From NCBI GenBank assembly GCA_910588075.1, contig CAJUOS010000004.1, positions 25,958 through 89,957 of the forward strand: a stretch of 64,000 bases of DNA, read 5' to 3'. Below are positions 10,342-21,861 of the stretch, piece by piece (position 1 is the stretch's first letter; every line of letters begins with the position of its first letter). This stretch comes from an uncultured Erysipelotrichaceae bacterium (GTDB taxonomy: Bacteria; Bacillota_I; Bacilli_A; Erysipelotrichales; Coprobacillaceae). Both the position numbers and the translations under genes were made by a program. The notes under the pieces are model-generated. The model was given only the letters and a program-made list of their open reading frames with translations, searched no databases and was not told the origin of the DNA.

Positions 10342-10770
10342 ATGGACTTAAATAAAAAAGTTGAAGAATTAAACAATGAAAAGCACAAGTTATTATTAAT
10401 TATTGGTACGCCTGGTAGTGGTAAGTCAAAAATCATCAGAGAGTATAGCCAAGAAACTGGTATTCCTATTATTGATTTAGATACAATTTTTATGCATACT
10501 CCTTCAGATCAACTTATGAATGAAATGAAAAACTTTTTATCAACATATCATCAAAATGTACTATTACTTGACAATAAAAAAATCCTCTATGCAAAAAATA
10601 GTACAATTGATTTATTAGCCTTCTTAAAAGAGATAAGTGAAATAATTCCTGTTATTGCAACATGGAATGGTAAAATAGAAGATGGTCAAGTATTCCATTT
10701 CCGTAAAGACGCTTCAGAAGATCTCATCTATTCTGTCGATAAAGAGGACTTCAAATATATCTTATGTTAA
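10342..10770 (+). CDS. BrxF-like P-loop NTPase (orphan)
   Basis: A 142-residue single-domain P-loop protein. The Walker A GTPGSGKS is at residues 22-29, and a hydrophobic LLLDN strand follows as a Walker B-like element. It ends in VIATWNGKIEDGQVFHF. From memory this arrangement, including the TWxGxxEDG segment, matches BrxF, the small P-loop protein of BREX-3 phage-defence systems. No other BREX gene (brxC, pglZ, brxHII, pglX) is in the window, so it is an orphan here or acts alone. The ribosome-binding site is AAGGAG, ten bases before ATG. It has its own promoter and a terminator after it. A generic nucleotide kinase-like ATPase is the alternative. Confidence 0.6.
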   Translation: MDLNKKVEELNNEKHKLLLIIGTPGSGKSKIIREYSQETGIPIIDLDTIFMHTPSDQLMNEMKNFLSTYHQNVLLLDNKKILYAKNSTIDLLAFLKEISEIIPVIATWNGKIEDGQVFHFRKDASEDLIYSVDKEDFKYILC

Positions 10771-10775
10771 AAAGA

Positions 10776-10807
10776 AAAGTTATAACAATTATTTATGTTA
10801 TAACTTT
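10776..10807 (+). terminator. hairpin after BrxF-like gene
   Basis: AAAGTTATAAC and GTTATAACTTT make a perfect 11-bp stem right after the stop codon. The run of T is short. Confidence 0.6.
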
Positions 10808-10810
10808 CAG

Positions 10811-10847
10811 GCTGTTGACAAAGTAGAAAGTCAACAGCTTTTTGTTT
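10811..10847 (+). terminator. strong hairpin with T-tract, possibly the left end of an IS1182-type element
   Basis: GCTGTTGAC (10811-10819) and GTCAACAGC (10830-10838) form a perfect 9-bp stem followed by TTTTTGTTTT. It may be an intrinsic terminator and may also mark the left end of the truncated insertion sequence that follows; IS1182-type ends often look like this (recalled, not checked). Confidence 0.6.
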
Positions 10848-10995
10848 TCAAATAGAAAAATATATGATATTATTTCTATAGTCGTGGATGACTTCTTTCC
10901 AAGTATGCAAACTTTGAAGCTCCACGACCTTTTATTATATTACGATATTATGGAAATATGGTATAATATAGATGCATACTTGGAGGTAAAATATT

Positions 10996-11613
10996 ATGGC
11001 AATGACAAATCGTGCAAATATGAAATTTGATGGAATTATTTTGAGTACTTTAGACGACATAGTACCACAAGATCATTTAGTAAAAATACTTGAAAAGACT
11101 ATAGATTGGAAGTTTGTCTATCCATTGGTAAAACCACTTTATAGTCATGTAGGAAGACATTCTATTGACCCTGTGGTACTTTTTAAAATGATTTTTATCA
11201 ATTATACATTTGGTATCAATTCTATGAGAAAGACTTGTAAAGAAATTCAAGTCAATATGGCATATAGATGGTTTTTGGGTATCAGTATTGATGAAGAGGT
11301 GCCCAACTATTCTACGTGGTCAAAAAACTATCAAAGAAGATACAAAGACAGTCAGGTCTTTGATCAAATCTTTAATCATATTATCAAACAAGGTATTGAT
11401 AATGGATTTATAGATACAATGACAGTATTTGGAGATGGTACACATAGAAAAGCCAATGCCAATTCAAGAAAAGCGACTAATAAAGAAGTTGAAATGATAG
11501 CTAAAACATATGAAAAAGAATTACTTGATGAAATCAAAGAACTGCTTAAAAACCTATATGACCTGAATATATCAATACTTCATAATCAGCATGAAATAAT
11601 AAATGATAGCTAG
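10996..11613 (+). pseudogene. IS1182-family transposase, C-terminally truncated
   Basis: 205 residues remain of a transposase normally around 450-550. Recognisable N-terminal pieces are VPQDHLVKILEKTIDW, YSHVGRHSIDPVVLFKM, and NMAYRWFLGISIDEEVPNYSTWSKNY. FGDGTHRKANANSRKA carries the first catalytic Asp of the DDE core. The frame ends soon after YEKELLDEIKELL, and the remaining DDE residues are absent. The ATG has GGAGG nine bases upstream. Confidence 0.85.
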
Positions 11614-11642
11614 AACTAAAAGATAATGATATCATATTATAA

Positions 11643-11704
11643 AAAAGAGACCTTTCTAATAGCATGTAATCAACACCACCTCATGTTATTAGATGATCTC
11701 TTTT
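11643..11704 (-). terminator. long interrupted hairpin after the cellobiose PTS operon
   Basis: AAAAGAGA/TCTCTTTT (11643-11650 with 11697-11704) and CTAATAGCATG/CATGTTATTAG (11655-11665 with 11682-11692) form nested stems. They lie downstream of the minus-strand 6-phospho-beta-glucosidase gene. Confidence 0.6.
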
Positions 11705-11742
11705 ATTCAAAACATCAAGTTATTTTACAAACCCTCATTCAT

Positions 11743-14446
<2,704 letters not shown>

Positions 14447-14448
14447 TT

Positions 14449-14757
14449 TTACTCTCCTTTCATTTTACTAACCATATCCAATACTGCATTACCATCTAAC
14501 ATACCATAATCCATCATATTAATAGCAGCAACCCTTACTCCTTTTGGTTCATATGTTGATTTCAAATCATCTAAACAGTATGATAATTGTGGCCCTAATA
14601 AAATAATATCAGGTAATGGTTCCCTTTTATGTAAATTAGATTCTGGAATGGCTTCTATTTTCAAATCCATTTTTCTTTTTTTAGCTGCATCAATCATTTC
14701 ACTCATAAGCATACTTGTTGATAATCCAGCTGCACAACATAAAACAATGTCTATCAT
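14449..14757 (-). CDS. PTS lactose/cellobiose-type EIIB
   Basis: A 102-residue cytoplasmic phosphotransfer domain. The active-site loop is IVLCCAAGLSTSML; the phosphorylated Cys is Cys8, just before AAG. Length is normal for a stand-alone EIIB of this class. It lies two bases before EIIC and six bases after EIIA. Confidence 0.95.
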   Translation of the reverse strand: MIDIVLCCAAGLSTSMLMSEMIDAAKKRKMDLKIEAIPESNLHKREPLPDIILLGPQLSYCLDDLKSTYEPKGVRVAAINMMDYGMLDGNAVLDMVSKMKGE

Positions 14758-14763
14758 ATTTGT

Positions 14764-15081
14764 TTATCCTCCATTTTTTTCATATAACATAATAAACTCC
14801 TTTGCTAATCCTTTTAATAGAATTGCATTCATCAAGTGATCCTGAGCATGAATCATAATAACACTGCAATCCATACTTTCTCCTCTTGCCTCCTTAATAA
14901 GAAGATCAGTTTGTGCTTGATGTGCACCTGTCAAGCTATCTTCACCTTCTTGTAATAATTTTTTTGCTTTTTCATAGTCATGAGTTCTTGCAGTTTCAAT
15001 CGCTTTAAAAAACAATGAATAAGCAGTTCCAGCATGGCTTATCATTTTAAACGATATTTTTTGAACTTCACTTTGATTCAT
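14764..15081 (-). CDS. PTS lactose/cellobiose-type EIIA
   Basis: A 105-residue all-helical EIIA that accepts phosphate from HPr. The active His is His78 in VIMIHAQDHLM, the same position as in lactose EIIA. Asp81, the metal ligand of the trimer, is also present. It is first in the minus-strand operon EIIA-EIIB-EIIC-GH1. The ribosome-binding site AAGGAGGT is strong. The operon diverges from a LicR-type activator. Confidence 0.95.
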   Translation of the reverse strand: MNQSEVQKISFKMISHAGTAYSLFFKAIETARTHDYEKAKKLLQEGEDSLTGAHQAQTDLLIKEARGESMDCSVIMIHAQDHLMNAILLKGLAKEFIMLYEKNGG

Positions 15082-15142
15082 GTGTATACCTCCTTGTTTA
15101 CAACTTAATCATAATTTATATATGATTTTATTTCCAACAAAG

Positions 15143-15164
15143 TTTTGCGAGGTATACCGCAAAA
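15143..15164. promoter_or_regulatory. inverted repeat, putative LicR-type operator
   Basis: TTTTGCG (15143-15149) and CGCAAAA (15158-15164) flank an 8-base centre, between the divergent PTS operon and its regulator. It is the only G+C-rich dyad in this gap and a good candidate for activator binding (inference). Confidence 0.5.
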
Positions 15165-15255
15165 TAATATTTGTTAAATTATACATAATATGAAATAATA
15201 TAACCAGAAAATATAAGATATATATTGACATATTATAGAGAGGTGGTATTTGCTC

Positions 15256-17157
15256 ATGAAACAATTTACAAGCAGACAAAAGCAAATTATAAACATTATT
15301 TCTAATGTTCATACGCCAATCACTGGCAAAGAATTAAGTCAAGCCTTAAATGTGTCTATGCGAACTATTCAATCTGAAATATCTTCAATAAATAAAAGTA
15401 AAAAAATTATCAATTCTTCTCATAAAGGTTATTTCTTAACTCAAGAACTATATAACATTAATAATGAGATAGTTCAATCACAATCAGATGATGAACATAT
15501 TATTTTGAATAATATATTAATAACAGAAACATCATTTCAAATTGATGAATTTGCTGATTCATTATATATGAGTCGTACAACTTTAGAAAACAAATTAAAA
15601 AAATGTAATCATTTTCTTAAACCTTATCATCTTAAAATAGAAAAAAATAAAAATCATATCTATGTTTCTGGTAAAGAATCTGATAAAAGACGATGTATTA
15701 AAGATTTTATCATCAACGAGACAATTCCAGCCTTTATTAGCATCCAAAATTTAGAACACTATTTTTCAGATATTGATTTTTCACGCATTGAAAAAATCAT
15801 TTTAAGCACTATACAAAAACATGGTTATACAATAGATGAACCTTATAGAACAAATGTTGTCATTAATACTGTCATTGCACTTCATAGAATGCGAACTAAT
15901 CATTATGTAGAAAACAACAGTTCATATGTAAAAAATGAAACAGAATCATACTTAATAGCACAAGAAATTTGTCAAATATATGGAAATCATTGGTCAATCC
16001 ATCCTATGAAAGATGATATAACTTATATTGGCTCTTTACTTATAGGACAAATGAAACCAATATCATCACAAATTGAAACTAATACATTCAAAAATGTGAT
16101 TTCATCTCAATTTATTAATAAAATCAATAATATATTAAATTCTGCATTTCAATCATATTCATTACACATAGATTCATCTCAATACCTATATGGTTTTTCT
16201 TTACATATTGATAGTATGATTAAAAGAATAAAAACAACTTATCCTGTTAATAATGATCTACTTGATAATATAAAAAAGAACTGCCCGTTTATTTATGATG
16301 TTGCTGTAAAAATTGCACACAAATTAGAAAAACAATTTCAAATTCAGATCCCTGATACTGAAATTGGCTATATTTGTATTCATATTGGTTTTTTGATTGA
16401 ATCATCTATTGATAATAATACAAAAGTCAATGTTGCATTATATGGAACAGAATATCATCAAATTTTAACAAATATCAAAAATAGGATAGAATCTGAATAT
16501 AAAAATTTCATGAATCTTACGATAATAGAAAAAACACAATTTGATATTCTTTCACAAAAAAAATGGGATTTAATCATTACAACACAACCACTAGAAATAA
16601 TAGGTCAACAAGTTATTATGATTTCTCCCTTTTATACACTAGAAGATCAAACCTGTATAAATTTAGCCATCAAAAATTGTGTAGCAATTAGTGAAAGAAA
16701 AAAACAAACAGATTTATTTTCTAACTATTTTCATAAAGATTTGTGGTTTAAAAACACCAAATTTTCAACAAAAGAAGAAGTTATTCAATTTTTAGGAAAT
16801 AAACTTATTCATAATGGTGTTGTTCAATCCGACTTTATTCATTCTGTATTAGAACGAGAAAGACTTTCATCAACTTGTTTCTATGGAAACTTTGCTATTC
16901 CTCATGCATTAGAAATGAATGCAAAAAAAACAATGGTATGTGTAATGACTAGTGAATCATGTATTCAATGGAATGATAAAGCAATTCATCTTGTTTTAAT
17001 GATTACTATTCAAGAAAATGATAGAAAAAAATTTATGGAGTTATATAATGGCATTGTAAAAGTATTAAAAAATCAAAAAAATATCTCACCCTTAATTTCT
17101 GCAAATACTTTTGATGAATTTATGCAATCTCTAAAAAATGCAGTATATGAATTTTGA
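15256..17157 (+). CDS. LicR/ManR-type PTS-controlled transcriptional activator
   Basis: A 633-residue multi-domain regulator. Order: N-terminal HTH (about 1-60, TGKELSQALNVSMRTIQSEI), a second HTH-like region (about 80-140), two PRD domains (about 165-390), an EIIB-like segment (about 395-475), and an EIIA domain of the mannitol/fructose class. The EIIA domain (about 490-633) has FYGNFAIPHALEM with its His. Phosphorylation of the PRD and EIIA His residues by HPr and the cognate PTS would set activity. It is divergent from the cellobiose PTS operon it probably activates. ATG 15256 follows GAGAGGTGG; a TTG six bases earlier is less likely. Confidence 0.93.
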   Translation: MKQFTSRQKQIINIISNVHTPITGKELSQALNVSMRTIQSEISSINKSKKIINSSHKGYFLTQELYNINNEIVQSQSDDEHIILNNILITETSFQIDEFADSLYMSRTTLENKLKKCNHFLKPYHLKIEKNKNHIYVSGKESDKRRCIKDFIINETIPAFISIQNLEHYFSDIDFSRIEKIILSTIQKHGYTIDEPYRTNVVINTVIALHRMRTNHYVENNSSYVKNETESYLIAQEICQIYGNHWSIHPMKDDITYIGSLLIGQMKPISSQIETNTFKNVISSQFINKINNILNSAFQSYSLHIDSSQYLYGFSLHIDSMIKRIKTTYPVNNDLLDNIKKNCPFIYDVAVKIAHKLEKQFQIQIPDTEIGYICIHIGFLIESSIDNNTKVNVALYGTEYHQILTNIKNRIESEYKNFMNLTIIEKTQFDILSQKKWDLIITTQPLEIIGQQVIMISPFYTLEDQTCINLAIKNCVAISERKKQTDLFSNYFHKDLWFKNTKFSTKEEVIQFLGNKLIHNGVVQSDFIHSVLERERLSSTCFYGNFAIPHALEMNAKKTMVCVMTSESCIQWNDKAIHLVLMITIQENDRKKFMELYNGIVKVLKNQKNISPLISANTFDEFMQSLKNAVYEF

Positions 17158-17216
17158 GTATGTAAATTACTTTGAGGTATTTATTATATTCTCTTTTTTG
17201 ACCTTTTTCATATCTT

Positions 17217-17254
17217 AAGGTGGATTTTGCTCTTTGCTTTTTCCACCTTTTCAT
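17217..17254 (+). terminator. terminator after LicR-type gene
   Basis: AAGGTGGA (17217-17224) pairs with TCCACCTT (17242-17249), then T-rich sequence follows. It lies about 60 bases after the regulator stop. Confidence 0.6.
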
Positions 17255-17879
17255 TTTCATGATATAATTATCTTATCAATTTATTTAAAATCCTAAGAAA
17301 GAAAAAAGAATAATCTTCTCTCTGACTAAAGTTTGATGTATTACTCTGTTCCAATGAACAATATGATAATAACCAATAATTATCAATTTATGATAAAATT
17401 ATTTCTCGTTTAAATTTTTCTACCATTATCTATCCTTATTGCGACCATAATGACTAGTCTACTCATTCCACATATGAACGTTATGTTAATTTCCTTTCTA
17501 TGCGCCTCAAAATCACCAGAATCATCTGTGTAGCAACTTATGTCATTCTTGTTGAAAATATGATTCTCTTTTCATATCTAAGCTACAGTGACATCAGACT
17601 TATCCTTTCTTCTGTTGATGCTCATGCTTCTTTCTCTCATTTTTATTTTGCCAAATACAAATATATTATGTCATCTTACTGAAATATGTGTCTATATAAT
17701 TCAAGATATTTTCCTGTCATTTCTATGTGAGTTTGATATCTTTTTCCTCTTCTTCCATTTATATTGTAATTGTAATCAATAATACAAGGAGGAAAACAGC
17801 ATATTAAAACTTGATTTATTCAATCATTTATACATAAAAAGTGATTCCTATGGTTTTATGCCTTCAAAGCAGTATCAAA

Positions 17880-18060
17880 TGGTTATAGACATGCTTCTGC
17901 TTCTAATATATACACTTCTTTCCATTCACATAATTCTCTTAATATCTTATTCGTAGAAGGCTTGCCTCCTGTATTTTGATGCGAATACGACATGATATTT
18001 ACAACTCCATTTCGTACGTGATAAACTATGTAAGTCATTTGTTTGATTTTTTTCATTCAT
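17880..18060 (-). pseudogene. IS200/IS605-family TnpA transposase relic
   Basis: On the minus strand from an ATG at 18060 the frame reads to WSCKYHVVFASKYRRQAFYE and then stops. In a shifted frame comes KILRELCEWKEVYILEAEAC and another stop. Both match the N-terminal half of IS200 TnpA in order, with a small deletion between them. The HUH motif that should follow is lost and the downstream part is unrecognisable. The rest of the 1.07 kb gap (17255-17880) holds only short frames with no convincing protein and is probably further decayed mobile DNA. Confidence 0.8.
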
Positions 18061-18195
18061 TTGATTTTCCTTCTGTTTTTGTCTTGCAGTTCCTAGACCA
18101 CATTTCTATTATACAGGAGTTTTTTTCCATTATCACTTCGTTAAAGCTTTTTCTTGACCCACAAACTATCTGTGGTTTTTATTGTATACAAAAAT

Positions 18196-18216
18196 AAGGA
18201 AACCTTATGGTTCCCT
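18196..18216 (-). terminator. hairpin after BglG-type antiterminator gene
   Basis: GGAAACC and GGTTCC form an imperfect stem just beyond the stop of the minus-strand gene. On that strand it is followed by TTATTTTT. Confidence 0.5.
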
Positions 18217-18224
18217 AACACTTT

Positions 18225-19058
18225 CTAATTGCTATTCATATTTCTTTTAATATGTACACATAGATACGTTTGTTCATCTGGTGATAAATCATAATTATAT
18301 TTCTTTAAAATTAAATCAACTATTCTATTAATACACATAGATAATCTTGGATCATCTTTTAACATTTTTCTAATATCATAAGTTGTATCTACATTTGAAA
18401 TAGGTTCATTTCTAAAAATACGTTCACCTAAATATTTAAGGTGCATAGAAATACGTGCATATTCTAATGAATCTAATTTTAATTCTTTTTTCATTGTTTT
18501 TTGAATGACCTCAATGACTTCTTTTGTAAGTGTTGTTATTCTTGTAGCATTATTATGTCTATTAGATAAAGAGAAATTAGCAAGGTGTAAAGCAATGTAA
18601 CCAGCCTCGTTTTCATCTAAAAGAATTCTTGTTTTCTTAAAAATATATCGAATTGCCCATAACCCTACTTCAAATTCTTTTTTATATAGAATTTTTGTTT
18701 CATTAAGAATAATATTTGGTAAATATACATTTTCCTGATAACGCTTCATAGCAAAAGAGATATGATCACTTATTGTAATAAAAACTTCACTACTAAAATC
18801 TGTTTCTAAATATTTTCTTGCTTTTTTTATAATTTGTTCTGTAATCTCAAAATAAATAACGGGTATTTTATTTAATGATGACTCAAGTCTTTTTAATTGT
18901 TCATCTTGAAAAACATACCTTTTCTCTATTTTATTTTCATCTACTAAATCTCCTGGTTTTTTCTTAAATCCAATACCTGGACCTGTTAAAATAATATCTT
19001 GCTTATCCTCAGATAAAGCTACAACACTATTATTATTAAATACTTTTAAAATAACCAT
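18225..19058 (-). CDS. BglG-family transcription antiterminator
   Basis: A 277-residue antiterminator with the usual three domains. The N-terminal CAT RNA-binding domain (about 1-55) includes LKVFNNNSVVALS and GPGIGFKKKPGD. Two PRD domains follow (about 65-170 and 175-277) with conserved His residues in ISDHISFAMKR, YIALHLANF, ISMHLKYLGER and YLCVHIKRN. It directly follows the GlcNAc/glucose-type EIICB gene and probably controls it. I choose the ATG at 19058; a GTG at 19067 abuts the EIICB stop codon. I could not find a convincing RNA antiterminator target upstream of the PTS gene. Confidence 0.92.
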   Translation of the reverse strand: MVILKVFNNNSVVALSEDKQDIILTGPGIGFKKKPGDLVDENKIEKRYVFQDEQLKRLESSLNKIPVIYFEITEQIIKKARKYLETDFSSEVFITISDHISFAMKRYQENVYLPNIILNETKILYKKEFEVGLWAIRYIFKKTRILLDENEAGYIALHLANFSLSNRHNNATRITTLTKEVIEVIQKTMKKELKLDSLEYARISMHLKYLGERIFRNEPISNVDTTYDIRKMLKDDPRLSMCINRIVDLILKKYNYDLSPDEQTYLCVHIKRNMNSN

Positions 19059-19067
19059 CTTTATCAC

Positions 19068-20528
19068 CTACCTAATAATATCATTCATTGCCTCAACTAT
19101 AAAATCAACACGTGTCCCAATAATGGCTTGTAATCCATTTTTCCCCATTTTCACAATGCCACTTACACCTGTACTCATAATCTTTTCTTCATCAACCAAT
19201 TTCATATCTTTCACTTGAACTCTTAATCGAGTAATACAACTATCCACTGATAAAATATTGCTTTTTCCACCTAATGCTTCAACATAAATAATTGCTAACT
19301 CATCATAATCATCACTTTCTAATGTTATATGTTCTTGTGTCATTACATCATCAAAAACGACATCATCTATTTCTCTTCCTGGTGTCATTAAATTATACCT
19401 TAAAATCATAAACCTAAAAAGAAAATAATAAACAAAAGCACATATCAAGCCTAATGGAATAAGCATAAATATATGATTTGAAAAAGGTGCTCTCATACTG
19501 AGAAAATAATCAATAAATCCTGCTGAGAAGCTAAAACCTGCTATCCACTTCATTGATGCTGCAATAAAAACAAAAACTCCAGTTAACATTGCATGTATAA
19601 AATATAATGAAGGAGCTACAAACATAAATGCAAATTCTATGGGTTCAGTAACACCTGTTAAAAAAGAAGCAACAGCACTTGATAACAAAATAACTCCCAC
19701 TCTTTTTTTATTTTCAGGTCTTGCATAACGATACATTGCCAAAGCTGCTGCTGGTAAACCAAACATCATAACTGGAAAAAAGCCAGCTTGATACATTCCT
19801 GTTTGTCCCACAATTCCTCCTGATACTGTTCCCCAAAACTTGCCAATATCATTAATATTGGCAACATCAAACCAAAATACAGAATTTAATGCATGATGTA
19901 AACCAGTAGGAATAAGTAATCTATTTAAGAAAGCATATATTCCAGCACCTAACGATCCTAAACCAGCAATAATCTCACTAAAATGCACAAAGAAATCATA
20001 TAATATTGGCCATACAAAAATTAATACTAATGATAACACTAACATTGCTCCTGTACAAACAATAGGAACAAATCTTTTTCCAGCAAAGAACGAAAAAGCT
20101 TTAGGTAATTGAATATCAAAATAACGATCATATAATTGTGCACTTATTAAACCAATTAAAATACCTATAAATGCATTTGGTGTACTTTCAAAACATTGTG
20201 GTACATTTGATTTTGGAATATTCATCAATAAAGCTAAGGTCGATTTTGATAAAAGATTTTCAACAATTAAGAAAGAAACAACTGTACTCATCATAATCAT
20301 TGAATCTTTCTGCTCTGCCATACCAATAGCTATACCAACAGCAAATAAGAAAGGAAGATTATCAATAATAGCTCACCCAGATTCTATTAAAAATGCCGCT
20401 ATAATATTATGACTGCCCCAACCAACAGGATCAATCCAATATCCAATTCCCTTTAAAATAGCAGCAATTGGCATAACAGATACAGGTAACATCAAAGATT
20501 TACCTAATCGTTGTAAATAATTTACCAT
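19068..20528 (-). pseudogene. nagE: PTS EIICB, GlcNAc/glucose class, with in-frame TGA at codon 52
   Basis: The frame is continuous from ATG 20528 to a TAG at 19068-19070 except for one TGA (20373-20375). It reads MVNYLQRLGKSLMLPVSVMP, then AAFLIESG, stop, AIIDNLPFLFAVGIAIGMAEQ. Family members have Trp there, so a TGG to TGA change is likely. The rest is intact: EIIC membrane segments, GLHHALNSVFWF, TGVTEPIEFAFMFVAP, and a C-terminal EIIB domain with SVDSCITRLRVQVKD holding the phosphorylated Cys. The product may be lost, or translation may restart at an internal Met such as that of MAEQKD. It could also be a sequencing error. GlcNAc is the best guess for substrate. Confidence 0.85.
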
Positions 20529-20633
20529 TCAATCACCCCTCTTTTTATTTATTTAATTATCTTGCAAATCATTTTATCTAAACGTATAATAAAATCAAAG
20601 AATTTAAATCTTATGAGAAAAAGGAGTATGTCA

Positions 20634-21116
20634 ATGAAAAACTTTAGACAATTATTTAAAAATAAAAACTATCCTATTCATGCGATTGCTGATGGAAAAG
20701 TCATACGTTTAGAAAACATTCCTGACACTGCATTTTCTCATCGTCTTATTGGTGATGGTTTAGCATTAGAAATCAATTCACCAAATATCTATTCACCTTG
20801 TGATGGTGTTATTTCTACTATCGCTGCTACTAAGCATGTCTTTATTATAACACTTTCTAGTGGTGCAGAACTACTTATTCATATTGGACTTTATCACAAC
20901 AAGCCTGAACATGATTTTTTTCACTATCATTTTGAAGTTGGTCAAAGCATCTCCGCTCATGATCATATTCTTACACTAGATGAAGCATTTCTCAAAGCAC
21001 ATGACTATCAAATCATTATTCCTATGGTTATACTCAATTATCAAAAGCACCCTGTAAAATCTCTTACAACTGCTTCAACTATAGAAAAAGGAAAAAAAAT
21101 CATGACATGTCAATAA
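20634..21116 (+). CDS. PTS EIIA, glucose class (Crr-like)
   Basis: A 160-residue stand-alone EIIA-Glc domain. Seen: IHAIADGKVIRLENIPD, IYSPCDGVI, His68 in ATKHVFIIT, and the active His83 in ELLIHIGL, equivalent to the two active-site His of E. coli EIIA-Glc. It probably supplies phosphate to the divergent EICB-type permease, which has no EIIA domain. The ATG at 20634 sits seven bases after AAAGGAG; upstream in-frame Met codons lack a good site. Confidence 0.93.
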   Translation: MKNFRQLFKNKNYPIHAIADGKVIRLENIPDTAFSHRLIGDGLALEINSPNIYSPCDGVISTIAATKHVFIITLSSGAELLIHIGLYHNKPEHDFFHYHFEVGQSISAHDHILTLDEAFLKAHDYQIIIPMVILNYQKHPVKSLTTASTIEKGKKIMTCQ

Positions 21117-21138
21117 ATAATAATTTATATTATAAAAT

Positions 21139-21180
21139 AAGGTACAAAATGGTTTATAACATTTTGAGACCTTTTTTTAT
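21139..21180 (+). terminator. terminator after EIIA gene
   Basis: AAGGT...AAATG pairs with CATTTT...ACCTT and a run of seven T follows. Confidence 0.75.
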
Positions 21181-21270
21181 TCAATAGTCATAAATCCATA
21201 TATATAATATACGATTTGAGCATATTTTTCAATTTATTTTAAGTTATACAACATTTTCATAAATATTTTA

Positions 21271-21810
21271 TTAAAAACGTTTTTGGCTTTTTCTCTTTTG
21301 AATTTCTATAACATAAGGAGCATTCTTTTTATTTAACATAGAATAACATGAAACATTATAAAGATGTGTATCAAGATGACTTACATAATGATCAATCCAT
21401 ACACTTTCCTTTTGCCCTTCTTCATGTCCCACATAAACAACAATAAATAAAACCTCATTCATCATTTTTATAGCTTTTTTGATTGCTACCTTTGTAGATG
21501 ATAATACAGTTGTTGTTTGATGATTTAATCCTGGTAAATATCCTAAATTAAATATTCCTATATCAAAAGAATGAAAATATAAATCTATATTCTCATGATT
21601 ATCTAAAATCAAGTGAACATTAGATAAATCTTTTACTTTTTCTTGTGTTTTTAAAAGTGCTTGTTCTTGAATATCAAAAGCATAAACTTCTTGACAATGT
21701 TCAGCTAAAAAAACAGTATCACAACCATTCCCCATTGTCATATCAACACCTATCAGTCCACTTGGATATGCTTTTATTCTTTGATGAACATACTCAATCA
21801 TTGATAACAT
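21271..21810 (-). CDS. mnmM: tRNA U34 modification methyltransferase MnmM (YtqB family)
   Basis: A 179-residue class I SAM-dependent methyltransferase. Motif I is GVDMTMGNGCDTVFLA, the acidic end of strand 2 is AFDIQEQAL, and the family signature FNLGYLPG follows in the motif IV position. B. subtilis YtqB and its S. aureus homologue finish the mnm5s2U wobble modification (MnmM). Older annotation calls it rRNA methylase. It stands alone, divergent from a small membrane protein gene. Confidence 0.88.
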   Translation of the reverse strand: MLSMIEYVHQRIKAYPSGLIGVDMTMGNGCDTVFLAEHCQEVYAFDIQEQALLKTQEKVKDLSNVHLILDNHENIDLYFHSFDIGIFNLGYLPGLNHQTTTVLSSTKVAIKKAIKMMNEVLFIVVYVGHEEGQKESVWIDHYVSHLDTHLYNVSCYSMLNKKNAPYVIEIQKRKSQKRF

Positions 21811-21861
21811 TTTTTTCTCCTTTTCAAGTATAAAATTATAATAACATTCTATAATAGAATT

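Larger units (their letters stand above)
10809..11640 (+). mobile_element. truncated IS1182-family insertion sequence
   Basis: The stretch contains the N-terminal part of a transposase gene. Upstream is a second dyad, GTCGTGGA (10881-10888) with TCCACGAC (10921-10928). The catalytic C-terminal half and the right inverted repeat are missing, so the element should be immobile. Limits are approximate. Confidence 0.6.

Noticed and set aside
17500..17782. Short plus-strand frames in the gap after the LicR-type gene
   Set aside because: They overlap each other, are low-complexity and hydrophobic by chance, and lie in decayed mobile DNA.
20529..20633. RAT-type antiterminator RNA upstream of the EIICB gene
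   Set aside because: A BglG-type protein is encoded downstream, but no RAT consensus or overlapping terminator is visible in this short gap.
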